Source: Clostridium sardiniense (GTDB lineage Bacteria; Bacillota; Clostridia; Clostridiales; Clostridiaceae). Taken from it: a stretch of DNA of 64,000 nt. The position numbers were made by a program, and so were the translations under genes. This document shows positions 34,495 to 44,871 of the stretch, piece after piece (position 1 is the stretch's first letter; the number at the start of each line of letters is the position of its first letter). Below the pieces are notes generated by a model, which was not told where the DNA came from, ran no database searches, and saw nothing but the letters and a program-made list of their open reading frames with translations. The DNA is taken from assembly GCF_016907995.1 (NCBI RefSeq), contig NZ_JAFBDA010000001.1, positions 186,001-250,000 on the forward strand, written 5' to 3'.

Positions 34495-34755
34495 TTATTC
34501 ATTCAAAAAATCTATTGTTTCTTCTGTCCAATCAGTTGGACCTTCATCTGATTTAATAAATTTTCTCCAATATCGGCCTGTCTCTTTATCAAATATTATA
34601 ATATTTGAGTCGTTAGGGCGTATCATCTCATATCTACTCTTATTAACTATATCATTTTCAGTAAAATGCTTAAAAGAATAAATTATCGCCCCTCCCAAAA
34701 TAAGAAAACCTATGACAATTGATATTCCTATAATAATTGTGGACTTTTTTTCCAA
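34495..34755 (-). CDS. Small membrane-anchored protein (86 residues)
   Basis: Starts at TTG (34755) behind AAAGGGGGA on the minus strand. One membrane helix (about 6-28, TIIIGISIVIGFLILGGAII) anchors an outside domain of about 55 residues with KETGRYWRKFIKSDEGPTDW. I know no function for this kind of protein. It is followed on the minus strand by the shared hairpin at 34436. Confidence 0.65.
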   Translation of the reverse strand: MEKKSTIIIGISIVIGFLILGGAIIYSFKHFTENDIVNKSRYEMIRPNDSNIIIFDKETGRYWRKFIKSDEGPTDWTEETIDFLNE

Positions 34756-35178
34756 GTTATCCCCCTTTTTTTTAGATACAATTGTACATTAATCCATATG
34801 TTTAATTACAACATAAATTCCATAAAATTATAGTTATTTATAAATATCAGCATAATTTATTTTAGTCTGTTCTTTAAGTTTTTTTATTTTCTTTTTCAAG
34901 CCTCTTAATGATTTTTCTCAAACTTTTAATAAGAAGCTGCAAAGTGAAATTTTAGGGTGTAGTAGATTGTTAAAGATTAATATAGAAATATATAAATAGT
35001 ATTTTTATAGAGCTAAAAAGAATTTCTATTGTAGGTTTTAGTGACTTAAATTGATATTATTATATATTTTTCACATAAAGATGAGGAGATTATTCTTAAG
35101 AGAAAACTAATGAATATGTCGAAATTGATTATAAATTCACTAAAAATTAAAAATATTTAATAAAAATTCAAAAAACTA

Positions 35179-35207
35179 TTGACCATTAAACCTTTACATG
35201 ATAATAT
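35179..35207 (+). promoter_or_regulatory. Predicted promoter for the GH63-type gene
   Basis: TTGACC, 17-base spacer, TAATAT. The leader would be about 260 bases. The rest of the gap 34756-35474 contains no ORF, but a rare GTCGCGAC palindrome lies near 35424 and an unused AAGGAGG near 35259. Confidence 0.45.
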
Positions 35208-35221
35208 TTGGATTGTAAAGG
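35191..35221 (+). promoter_or_regulatory. Inverted repeat overlapping the -10 of the GH63-type gene
   Basis: CCTTTACA and TGTAAAGG are perfect 8-base arms 15 bases apart, straddling the predicted -10. A repressor bound here would block transcription. The regulator cannot be named. Confidence 0.45.
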
Positions 35222-35432
35222 ATATTTATACAAGTTAATAATTGGATTGTTACTCAATAAGGAGGCAATACCTAAGTCAAAATTTAATTCTTACATTATC
35301 TATACGCAAAGAACCATACTTTTTGTGGTCTATTAGTGTGCAGTTATATGTTTAGAATAACTTTGATTTGGGTATTTTTTATTTACAAATAAATTAAAAA
35401 AATATTTAAGTTAATAATGGTGTCGCGACTAA

Positions 35433-38126
<2,694 letters not shown>

Positions 38127-38251
38127 TAAATTTATTTAAAATCTTCTTAAGCAATTAAAAGTTACTAAGGTAAATATTATAAATAAGACTATTAAGTTAA
38201 ATAGTCTAAGATATATTACTAAGGTAAGTAAATTTAATAGTATGAATAATG

Positions 38252-38293
38252 AAGTGAGTATTAGGAATTTAGGTTTTTAATACTCACTTTTAT
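38252..38293 (+). terminator. Terminator after the GH63-type gene
   Basis: AAGTGAGTATTA pairs with TAATACTCACTT, then TTATT. A smaller hairpin (AGACTATT with AATAGTCT) lies upstream near 38187. A 12-base direct repeat TTACTAAGGTAA flanks it. Confidence 0.7.
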
Positions 38294-38310
38294 TAATATC
38301 TAACATTTTA

Positions 38311-38394
38311 TTATTTTGGAACCTTCCAAGCAAATTCCATACAATCACTACTTTCTTTATTTCCACTTTTATCCATAAATATTGCTTGTTTTAA
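38311..38394 (-). pseudogene. C-terminal relic of an unidentified gene
   Basis: A minus-strand reading of about 27 codons, ending IFMDKSGNKESSDC…EFAWKVPK and a stop, looks protein-like but has no start or upstream continuation. No family named. Confidence 0.25.
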
Positions 38395-38463
38395 GATTTA
38401 ATATATAATTTTAATTAAAGGAAACATAATAGATTTAGATCAAATACAAAAACTATTAATTAA

Positions 38464-38697
38464 GATAATACGAAAAATTTAGACTATATTGGAAAAAGTA
38501 CGGATCATCAGTTATCAATTATTACTGGAGGCAATTGGGGAAACATTTGATCAGTTTTACCAGAAGTATATCAATATAATATAAGTACACACAAATATGA
38601 ATGGATTCAAACAGAAATTAACTTATCTTATACTTTAAAAGTTATTAGCAATGGTTGGGCAAGCTCTGCTACTGGTGGATATTTTTGCAGAAAGTAG
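38464..38697 (+). pseudogene. Broken small gene before an immunity gene, possible bacteriocin relic
   Basis: One frame runs for 77 codons with a single internal TGA (38548-38550) and no start codon. It ends ISNGWASSATGGYFCRK, then a stop 9 bases before the immunity gene. Gly/Trp/Asn-rich blocks (TGGNWGN, NGWASSATGG) and the position suggest a secreted peptide or bacteriocin that has decayed. I could not match it to a family. Confidence 0.4.
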
Positions 38698-38706
38698 GTA
38701 ATTAAA

Positions 38707-39027
38707 TTGAGTAAAAAAGAAAAAAGAATAGAAGAACAAGATGATTTATTAGCAAGAGTTTATGATTTAATTTTAAATACACAAACTCTTGATGATGAAC
38801 GTTCTAAACTGATTGAATTTAAGAATGCAGTTGAAAGCGGAAAAGATTTTGAGCAACAACTAATGGACTTAGCAGAAGCTTTACGACAACTAGCAGTTCG
38901 TAAGTTCAAGGATAAAGAAACACTTAGTCAAGAAGTTGGTAAATTTTACATGGACATTTCTACTACTGGATTACTTAAAAAGAATTTGGGTATTGGCTTG
39001 GCTGCACTTGGCTTTTTAGGTAAATAA
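38707..39027 (+). CDS. EntA/PedB-type bacteriocin immunity protein
   Basis: 106 residues starting at TTG. All-helical cytosolic protein with the layout of class-IIa immunity proteins (PF08951 type): LLARVYDLILN near the start, ERSKLIEFKNAVESGKDFEQQL in the middle, here cited in part as FKNAVESGKDFEQQL, and FYMDISTTG near the end. Such proteins bind the mannose-PTS receptor complex and block pore formation. With the upstream peptide gene broken, this looks like an orphan immunity gene kept for protection. The ribosome-binding site (AAAGTAGG) is weak. Confidence 0.65.
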   Translation: MSKKEKRIEEQDDLLARVYDLILNTQTLDDERSKLIEFKNAVESGKDFEQQLMDLAEALRQLAVRKFKDKETLSQEVGKFYMDISTTGLLKKNLGIGLAALGFLGK

Positions 39028-39231
39028 AGAATTCATTTTCTATATTCTTTTATTGCTTGCTCTAATTCTTTACATTTTACATTTGGTGTTGTTAATGTTA
39101 GGTTTTTAATACCTATATTTAATAGTTTTTATACTATGTATGTATAAAGTTTTAGATATATTTTCACTCAATAAAGATTAAAATATAAGTGATATAATAT
39201 AATAAATAAGAAGTAAGAGGTGATAAATAAC

Positions 39232-39780
39232 GTGTTTAATACTTTAAGTTATATAGGTAAAAAACTTAATGATTCAAATGTAGTATGGGGAGTGGGAGCT
39301 TCCATATTATTAAATCAATTTAGTCTTATAGATAAACCTAATGATATAGATATTTTTGTAGATATTAAAGATATTGATAAAGTAGATGAAATTCTTAAAA
39401 GTATTGGTGATAAAAAGCCATGGGAAAAAGCTTCTACATATTCAACAAAATATTTTTACGAGTATGTAATAAATGGTGTTAATATTGATGTAATGGCTGG
39501 GTTTAGAATTAATCATAATAGTGGAGTATTTGAATATGTTTTTGATAATAGGTCAATTTCAGAAACTAGAAAAATTAATGGAGTTGATATTCCTTTTACT
39601 TCTTTGGAAGATTGGTATGTGATTTATCAATTGATTCCGAGCAGAGAAGCGAAGGTAAATATGATAGAAAAATATATAATATCAAATGGAATTAAGAGAT
39701 ATGATTTATTAGAGAGAATGTTAGAAGGAAATTTGCCATTAGAAGTTAGAGAGAAAGTTAAGAATATGTTATCTTCATAA
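39232..39780 (+). CDS. Nucleotidyltransferase-like protein
   Basis: 182 residues from a GTG at 39232, chosen because AAGAGGTGA lies at good spacing; a GTG at 39220 has none. The minimal nucleotidyltransferase core is recognisable: WGVGASILLNQF (helix with GxS-like turn), then the metal-binding Asp pair in PNDIDIFVDI, and a third Asp in GVNIDVMAGF. The C-terminal half is helical. Similar proteins modify antibiotics, RNA or toxins, but the substrate is unknown. Its last 14 codons and terminator are duplicated at 41175. Confidence 0.65.
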   Translation: MFNTLSYIGKKLNDSNVVWGVGASILLNQFSLIDKPNDIDIFVDIKDIDKVDEILKSIGDKKPWEKASTYSTKYFYEYVINGVNIDVMAGFRINHNSGVFEYVFDNRSISETRKINGVDIPFTSLEDWYVIYQLIPSREAKVNMIEKYIISNGIKRYDLLERMLEGNLPLEVREKVKNMLSS

Positions 39781-39900
39781 TGAAAATAAAAGCTATGAAA
39801 ATCTTATGATATTCATAGCTTTTTTTTACTACAATTATTTAATTAAAAGTGAATTTATAAAAGTTTATTTAAGTCTTTTTATAGTATTTCTTTTTCAAGT
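39738..39900 (+). repeat. Left copy of a ~165-bp direct repeat
   Basis: Matches 41175-41347. It contains the 3' end of the nucleotidyltransferase gene (GAAGTTAGAGA…TCTTCATAA), its terminator, an A/T-rich spacer and TATAGTATTTCTTTTTCAAGT. Similarity stops abruptly after CAAGT. Confidence 0.8.
39787..39828 (+). terminator. Terminator, family copy 1
   Basis: AAAAGCTATGAA pairs with TTCATAGCTTTT around AATCTTATGATA, followed by TTTT. Nearly the same hairpin is found at 41219 and 43575. Confidence 0.85.
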
Positions 39901-40006
39901 TCTATACAATCATATTTGTTATCAGAAAAATTACCTTTTATTTCAACGTTAGTCAAGATGTAAAGTCCACACTTATGCTCTAGTTTTATACCATTCCAAT
40001 TTTTAA
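39879..40006 (-). pseudogene. C-terminal relic of an unidentified protein (minus strand)
   Basis: About 42 codons ending NGIKLEHKCGLYI…NKYDCIELEKEIL and a stop. The final LEKEIL lies in the direct repeat and is shared with the acetyltransferase at 41326, so a recombination border cuts through this gene. No start or N-terminal part remains. Confidence 0.5.
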
Positions 40007-40360
40007 ATTATACTTATAATAGAAAGTGAGTTAGAATCTAGTGCTTTAGCAAAAATAATAGTTGAAATACAATTTAAATTTGAATAATTAGTTGGTGAAG
40101 GTTTAGATATTGATTTTTTACATTTACTATATATATTAAAAATGTTTTATAATGTTAAAGATGTTAATGAAGAGTATAAAGATATATTAAATAAAACCGA
40201 TAATTATAATTAGTAGTATTGTAATTATGATGAATATATCTATACATATAAATTTGATTTGGAGAAAATAGAAGTTATAAAAAGTGAAGTATATTCAGCA
40301 AGAAAAAGCTATTTTAAACGTGTTAAGTTAAAGTTGTTTCCCAAGGAGACAACTTTTTAA
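40007..40360 (+). pseudogene. Pseudogene with three in-frame stops
   Basis: A single frame reads as plausible protein for about 117 codons (…LVGEGLDIDFLHLLYILK…EYIYTYKFDLEKIEV…FKRVKLKLFPKETTF) but is interrupted by one TAA (near 40088) and a TAG-TAG pair (near 40213). No ribosome-binding site and ATG are seen at its start. The family is not recognised. It is part of the decayed island between the direct repeats. Confidence 0.55.
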
Positions 40361-40385
40361 TATTTAATAAGAAGGAGTGATTTCT

Positions 40386-40512
40386 ATGAATTTAAATGAT
40401 GAATTAGAAATAGTAAGGTACATAATAGATGAAAAAAAAATTATCTATTATAGCAATAGGAGGAGAAAAGGAAATCGAAATAAGTGCAGAAAAAGAAGAA
40501 ATCGAAGAATAA
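40386..40512 (+). pseudogene. Small gene with a frameshift in a nine-A tract
   Basis: ATG at 40386 behind AAGAAGGAG encodes MNLNDELEIVRYIIDEKK, then enters A9 (40432-40440). As written, the frame continues into an Arg/Asn/Lys-rich tail that looks noncoding. If one A is skipped, it continues LSIIAIGGEKEIEISAEKEE and stops at 40512, which looks like real protein. It is either a mutation, a sequencing error or slippage. Confidence 0.5.
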
Positions 40513-40591
40513 AACAATCTACTATCAAAAGAGATTATTATAGTTTTATTTGATAGAAAGATATTAAAATTTGATTCAGTAGGAGAGTAAT

Positions 40592-40891
40592 ATGTTAAAT
40601 GAATATAGATTAAAATTTTTTAATTCCTTCTTGTATAGATTATTTGATCTAAACAAGGGGATTTTTTTAAATTCAACTGATAGTGAATATGATTTAGATG
40701 AATTTAATTATGAATACATAGAAAAAGGAATGATTGTAGCACTAGCAATGTATATTGATGATAAATTAGCTATTGCAGATGCTGTAATATTAAGTGAAAT
40801 AAAAAAAGAGGAAGGGAAGGTTTATTTAAGCAATGGATTATGTTTTAACAAAAATGGAGAACTAATAGATCCTAAAAATTATAATATTTAG
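40592..40891 (+). CDS. Hypothetical protein (99 residues) in the decayed island
   Basis: Intact frame with TAGGAGAG before the ATG. It is acidic and soluble, with no recognised domain (…EYIEKGMIVALAMYIDDKLAIADAVIL…). It lies 9 bases before the ArdC-like relic and on the same strand. Small genes of this kind next to ArdC are common on plasmids and conjugative elements, so it is probably element cargo. Confidence 0.5.
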   Translation: MLNEYRLKFFNSFLYRLFDLNKGIFLNSTDSEYDLDEFNYEYIEKGMIVALAMYIDDKLAIADAVILSEIKKEEGKVYLSNGLCFNKNGELIDPKNYNI

Positions 40892-40900
40892 AGGTGAATT

Positions 40901-41174
40901 ATGTATAAAGTATATAAAAAGAAGTCGTTAGATGAAAAGAGAAAAGAAGTGGAGTTATTAATAAGTAATGTTCAAAAAAGAATAGAAAAGATTTTTGATA
41001 CTCCAGAAAATATGAAGGAGTATTTTTCTTTTAAGACAAAGTTTTATAGTTATTCTCATAATAATATTATCTTAATGCAGAAACAACCTAATGGAACAGT
41101 TGAAGGTTAGTTATTATATCTTTTGTAAAGAAAAGGATTTCAAATAAATAAGAGTGAAAAAGGAATAAAGATAT
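40901..41174 (+). pseudogene. ArdC-type antirestriction protein relic
   Basis: The first 69 codons (to a stop at 41110) match the N-terminal ssDNA-binding region of ArdC/DUF1738 proteins: RIEKIFDTPENMKEYFSF, then KFYSYSHNNIILMQKQPNGT. In another frame the sequence goes on with GFQINKSEKGIKILV, which is the next ArdC block (usually GxxVKKGEKGIKIL). There is therefore a frameshift, and at about 41175 the gene is cut off by the right copy of the direct repeat. ArdC proteins travel with plasmids and integrative elements. This is a mobile-element fossil. Confidence 0.65.
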
Positions 41175-41347
41175 TAGTAGAAGTTAGAGAAAAAGTTAAG
41201 AATATTTTATCTTCATAATACAATAAAAGCCGTGAAAATCTTATGATTTTCATGGCTTTTATTGTATTATGATTACTTGAATTTAAGTGAATTTAAGTGA
41301 ATTTATAAAAGTCTATTTAAGTTTTTTATAGTATTTCTTTTTCAAGT
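41175..41347 (+). repeat. Right copy of the ~165-bp direct repeat
   Basis: Repeats 39738-39900, with scattered substitutions and a local triplication of GAATTTAAGT. It includes a second copy of the last nucleotidyltransferase codons, the hairpin and the LEKEIL-encoding end of the minus-strand acetyltransferase gene. Confidence 0.8.
41219..41266 (+). terminator. Bidirectional terminator, family copy 2
   Basis: A roughly 20-bp stem, TACAATAAAAGCCGTGAAAA with its complement, closed by TCTTATGA. It terminates the minus-strand acetyltransferase gene and carries compensatory changes (GCC/GGC) relative to copies 1 and 3. Confidence 0.85.
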
Positions 41348-41820
41348 ACATAAGTTTCAATATGTAAGTCATGGGGATTAAGTATCTTAACTATTTTAAA
41401 TCCGCATTTATTTACATAAAAGTTATGATTTCTTTTTGAGAAACCGGGTGTTTCAGTAGTCCATTTCTTAGTGTTTGGATATTTAGACTCGATATATTTC
41501 CACACTTTTAATCCTAGACCCTTATTATGAATATCAGGATCTATAAAGATATTACCTAAGTAGTTTTCTTGATTTTCATTTATAAACACAATAAAGCTTC
41601 CTATAAGTCTATTATCTAATAATATTTTATAGGATTCAGAAGGTGATTCTAAAGCCCACTTCCTTAGAAAGTCTCCATTATCATATCCAGTAGGTCCATC
41701 TTTTTCATTATCTGTATGAAGCTTAGAATCAGAGTCGAAAGCTCTTGTCATTATATCGGTTAATGGAATAATGTCATCTTTAGTTATAGGTTCAAATCTT
41801 AGAGTTTTATTATTATCCAT
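41326..41820 (-). CDS. GNAT-family N-acetyltransferase
   Basis: 164 residues with the GNAT fold. The acetyl-CoA loop is seen at GNIFIDPDIHNKGLGLKVWKY (cited core HNKGLGLKVW), preceded by the strand RLIGSFIVFINEN, and the C-terminal block is NHNFYVNKCGFKIVK. It acetylates an amine on an unknown small molecule or protein. AAGGAGATAAGAT is just before the ATG. Its last codons lie in the direct repeat shared with 39879-39900. Confidence 0.85.
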   Translation of the reverse strand: MDNNKTLRFEPITKDDIIPLTDIMTRAFDSDSKLHTDNEKDGPTGYDNGDFLRKWALESPSESYKILLDNRLIGSFIVFINENQENYLGNIFIDPDIHNKGLGLKVWKYIESKYPNTKKWTTETPGFSKRNHNFYVNKCGFKIVKILNPHDLHIETYVLEKEIL

Positions 41821-41937
41821 ATCTTATCTCCTTTACAATATTGAAGAGTTTAGCTAATTACTATAATATACCTATTATAACATTGTTTACATAATATTCT
41901 GTAATACTAATTCTAATAAAATATTTATAAATACGAG

Positions 41938-41967
41938 GGAACCTTATATAGATATTGAATATCTAAT
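41938..41967 (+). promoter_or_regulatory. Probable ECF sigma autoregulatory promoter
   Basis: GGAACC, 17-base spacer, ATCTAAT. The GGAAC -35 is typical of ECF promoters. The spacer and -10 also form a palindrome (TAGATATT-G-AATATCTA, 41948-41964). It stands 45 bases before the sigma gene, as expected if the factor drives its own operon. Confidence 0.5.
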
Positions 41968-41987
41968 GGTCATAAGGGAGGGATAAT

Positions 41988-42518
41988 GTGGAATCAATAA
42001 ATTTTTTAAGAGGAAACTTTATAGTAGAAAAATATGATATAAGTTTAGCAAAGAAAGGGAGTAGCGAGGCATTTACTAAGTTAATGCAGGATAATCTAGA
42101 TTCTATGTACAGAGTGTCAAAAGGTATATTGAGTAATGAAGTAGATGTTGAGGATGCTATACAAAATACAATTTATAAAGCTTATAAAAATATAAAATCA
42201 TTGAAAAAAGATAAGTATTTTAAAACTTGGTTAATCAGAATTTTAATTAATGAATCTAATAAGATTTATTCTAAGAGCAAAAGAATTTATAGTAAAGCTG
42301 AAGAAGAGACATATACAATTGATAAAGATGGTCACATAGATTTATATAATGCTATAAGTAATTTGCCAGAGGAATTTAAAGTGACTACAATATTATTTTA
42401 CTTTGATGATATGAGTCATAAGGAGATAGCTAAAATTTTAGACATTGCAGAGGGAACTGTAAAATCAAGGCTATCTAGAGCAAAAGAAAGACTTTATGTA
42501 ATGCTTAAGGAAAAGTAG
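41988..42518 (+). CDS. ECF-type RNA polymerase sigma factor
   Basis: 176 residues from a GTG behind AGGGAGGG. Region 2 (about 25-90) has VDVEDAIQNTIYKAYKNI and YFKTWLIRILINE. Region 4 (about 115-172) has LPEEFKVTTILFYFDDMSHKEIA, cited core FYFDDMSHKEIAKIL, and the helix EGTVKSRLSRAKERL. It directs RNA polymerase to stress or envelope-response promoters. The gene after it encodes a DUF4179 membrane protein, the usual anti-sigma partner of this clostridial group, so activity is probably controlled by membrane sequestration. Confidence 0.95.
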   Translation: MESINFLRGNFIVEKYDISLAKKGSSEAFTKLMQDNLDSMYRVSKGILSNEVDVEDAIQNTIYKAYKNIKSLKKDKYFKTWLIRILINESNKIYSKSKRIYSKAEEETYTIDKDGHIDLYNAISNLPEEFKVTTILFYFDDMSHKEIAKILDIAEGTVKSRLSRAKERLYVMLKEK

Positions 42519-42529
42519 AGGGGGATATT

Positions 42530-43525
42530 ATGGATAAGTTTGATATGGAATTAAAGGAGATGGCAAAAAAATCTGAAGTTAAAGCTTCAAATCACCTTAG
42601 AGAGAAAGTTAATAAAACTTGTAGAAGGGCAAAAATAAAATATATGTTTAAAAGTGTAAGTAAGGTAGCGGTAGTTTTTATAGCTTGTATATTTACATTA
42701 GGATTTAGTTTTCCAGCATTTGCAGATCAAGTACCTATAGTAAGAAATGTTATAGAATATTTAAATGAAAAATTTGATAGGCATGGATATGAGAATGTGG
42801 TAGAGGGAGTTAGAAAGTCTATTAAAGCAGGCGATTATTCAATTAATATTGAAGATGTATATTATGATGATTTAGAAATGACGTTATTTTATACAGTTAC
42901 TAGTAATAAACCATTAGATAAAGCAAAAAAATATTGGTTTGATGCTAATATGAAGATGAATATTGATTGTGGTTATGAATATGCAATAGAAGAGGGAAGT
43001 CTTATTGATGAAAATACTTTTGCTGGAATGATGACATTTAATTTTATTCAAAATGATACGGGTTCTAATGAGATAAAAATGCAAGATAAGCTTGATATAG
43101 AATTAAAGATAAGTGATTTATTTATTGGTTTTGGAGATAAGAAGGAAGAGATTCCAGTTGAAAAAAATATATTAAAGTTATCATTGGATAATAAAGCAAA
43201 TTCTATTAAAGAATATAAGGTAAATAAAGTAATAGAAAATGATGGAGATAAAATTGAAATTCTTAAAGTAAAGAGGTACCCAGCAAGGATACTTGTAGAG
43301 AATAGAATGAGCATTGATAAAAAGGACAAAAAGTTAGACTTTATAGTATGGGATGCTAAAAAAGAATTAAAGTATATTGCAGGATTTGAAAATAAAGTAG
43401 AAAATTCATATCTGAATCAATATATAATGCCTGAAAGTGATGAAATTTATATAGTTCCTATATTGAGAGATAGAGATAATATAGAAGTATTAAAAGATAA
43501 AATTATAAAGGTGAACTTAAGATAG
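42530..43525 (+). CDS. DUF4179 membrane protein, probable anti-sigma factor
   Basis: 331 residues. A cytosolic N-terminal segment (1-42, helical, likely to hold the sigma factor), one membrane helix (about 43-65, VAVVFIACIFTLGFSFPAFA) and an outside domain of 260 residues with the DUF4179 look (VPIVRNVIEYLNEKF, then beta-rich SINIEDVYYDDLEMTLFYTV, cited in pieces). It is 11 bases after the sigma gene with AGGGGGAT as ribosome-binding site, so translation is coupled. Signal and mode of release are unknown. Confidence 0.85.
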   Translation: MDKFDMELKEMAKKSEVKASNHLREKVNKTCRRAKIKYMFKSVSKVAVVFIACIFTLGFSFPAFADQVPIVRNVIEYLNEKFDRHGYENVVEGVRKSIKAGDYSINIEDVYYDDLEMTLFYTVTSNKPLDKAKKYWFDANMKMNIDCGYEYAIEEGSLIDENTFAGMMTFNFIQNDTGSNEIKMQDKLDIELKISDLFIGFGDKKEEIPVEKNILKLSLDNKANSIKEYKVNKVIENDGDKIEILKVKRYPARILVENRMSIDKKDKKLDFIVWDAKKELKYIAGFENKVENSYLNQYIMPESDEIYIVPILRDRDNIEVLKDKIIKVNLR

Positions 43526-43574
43526 AAAATAGGAGGCTATTGAATAGGAGTTATTTATTAGATTTAAATAATAA

Positions 43575-43620
43575 AAATAAAAGCTATGAAGATCTTATGA
43601 TATTCATAGCTTTTTCTTTT
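43575..43620 (+). terminator. Terminator after the sigma operon, family copy 3
   Basis: AAAAGCTATGAA pairs with TTCATAGCTTTT, with the same GATCTTATGATA loop as the hairpin at 39787, and a T-rich tail. Confidence 0.85.
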
Positions 43621-43697
43621 GTAATTACTAAGCCTAAATGAAGTTATAAAAAAGGAATTAAGCCTTAAAATACAGCTTAACTCCATTTATGTATGAA

Positions 43698-43913
43698 TTA
43701 TTTAATTATAAAGGATACAATACCTATAATTATACATAGAATTCCGCCTAAGAATTGTCCTATTCCAGAAGCTTGTCCCATTATTAAAAGATTGAATATG
43801 TTTTTTCTCTTTTGAGTCTTTCCAAAAAAGGCATCATCTGTTTTCATTCTATGGATACCCCATAATGTTAAAAGCACTCCAAAAAGTATAAATAATAGCT
43901 TTCCAATTATCAT
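43698..43913 (-). CDS. Small membrane protein (71 residues)
   Basis: Two membrane helices (about 3-22 and 44-69) joined by a basic loop with KTDDAFFGKTQKRKN. Family not recognised. It belongs to the cluster of small membrane proteins that runs to 49440. An ATG and a purine-rich AGGAGT upstream on the minus strand support it. Confidence 0.6.
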   Translation of the reverse strand: MIIGKLLFILFGVLLTLWGIHRMKTDDAFFGKTQKRKNIFNLLIMGQASGIGQFLGGILCIIIGIVSFIIK

Positions 43914-44230
43914 AATTTTAACTCCTGTTTATCATTTGCTTTTTATCAATCAGTATATCTTACATATTGTATAGTTAATAATCCTATTTAAATATAAAAG
44001 TTCCTTAGATTAATAAATCAATTTATATTATAGTATTTTAGGATAAGTGTCAATAGGTAATATATCATGGTTGTAGTGGAAATATATGTTATAATTATAA
44101 TAAAAAAGTAAATGAATTTATATAAGGCAGATAAGCTGAGGGTTCGTTATAGTGTTATTAAGTTAGTTTGAGAGTTACTATTTATTGGAAAGATAATTTT
44201 ACTATTTAAAAAATTAGGGGGTATTTATAT

Positions 44231-44302
44231 ATGAGAGTTTGTATAATATGTGAAAGTGAAATGATTGAAGGATTTAATTTTAAGATTGTTAGAAAAGAAT
44301 AG
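44231..44302 (+). CDS. Possible 23-codon ORF with a CxxC motif
   Basis: ATG at 44231 behind TTAGGGGGT and encoding MRVCIICESEMIEGFNFKIV plus RKE. The C-x-x-C knuckle and SEMIEGF resemble the start of small zinc-ribbon proteins, so this may be a truncated zinc-ribbon gene. The remainder of the gap 43914-44359 holds no other feature. Confidence 0.35.
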   Translation: MRVCIICESEMIEGFNFKIVRKE

Positions 44303-44359
44303 TATTTTCGTAGAATAAGTCAATAAAAACACAGAGTTTTAAAAGGTAGAGGATTAATA

Positions 44360-44836
44360 ATGAGAGATAGGTTGATAAGAAAAATAACAGTTACATTAAT
44401 TGTAATTTTCCTAATATCAATTCCATTGTTACCATATAAATTGCCAAAGAAAATGGATAATCAAAATCATACAATGGTAAAGGTATGGTTTTCTTCAATG
44501 GATGGATTTTTAACAACAGATGGACAAGGAAATTCAGAGAATAAATTTACTGATAGCAATATAATAGGGAATACTCCTTACAAGGAATTAACTACATTTA
44601 AGAAAGGCATTCCTAAATACCTTGAATTTCATCTTTATGGAGAGATTAAAAAAGAAAAAGGCGGTTATGAAGTTTTTGATGTTAAGGATTGGTACCCATC
44701 AAATGGACATGTACAATTATTAGATACTGCATTATGGGAAGAGGAGATTAGTGATGTTTATTTCATAATAGTTGGAGTGATGGTGCTATTAGGATTCATT
44801 ACATTTTTTATAAAGCATAGAAATAGATATGACTAG
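44360..44836 (+). CDS. Membrane protein, paralogue of the frameshifted gene at 48115
   Basis: 158 residues with one helix at each end (about 8-28 and 133-152) and a 100-residue outside domain with IGNTPYKELTTFKKGIPKYLEF, cited core NTPYKELTTF, and WYPSNGHVQLLDTALWEE. The gene at 48115 encodes the same arrangement (GNTPKLTTF, WYPSIGYVRLYDTILWE). No known family. AAAGGTAGAGG precedes the ATG. Confidence 0.7.
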   Translation: MRDRLIRKITVTLIVIFLISIPLLPYKLPKKMDNQNHTMVKVWFSSMDGFLTTDGQGNSENKFTDSNIIGNTPYKELTTFKKGIPKYLEFHLYGEIKKEKGGYEVFDVKDWYPSNGHVQLLDTALWEEEISDVYFIIVGVMVLLGFITFFIKHRNRYD

Positions 44837-44871
44837 AGTTTTATATAAATAGTATAAAGGGGATAAAGGTT

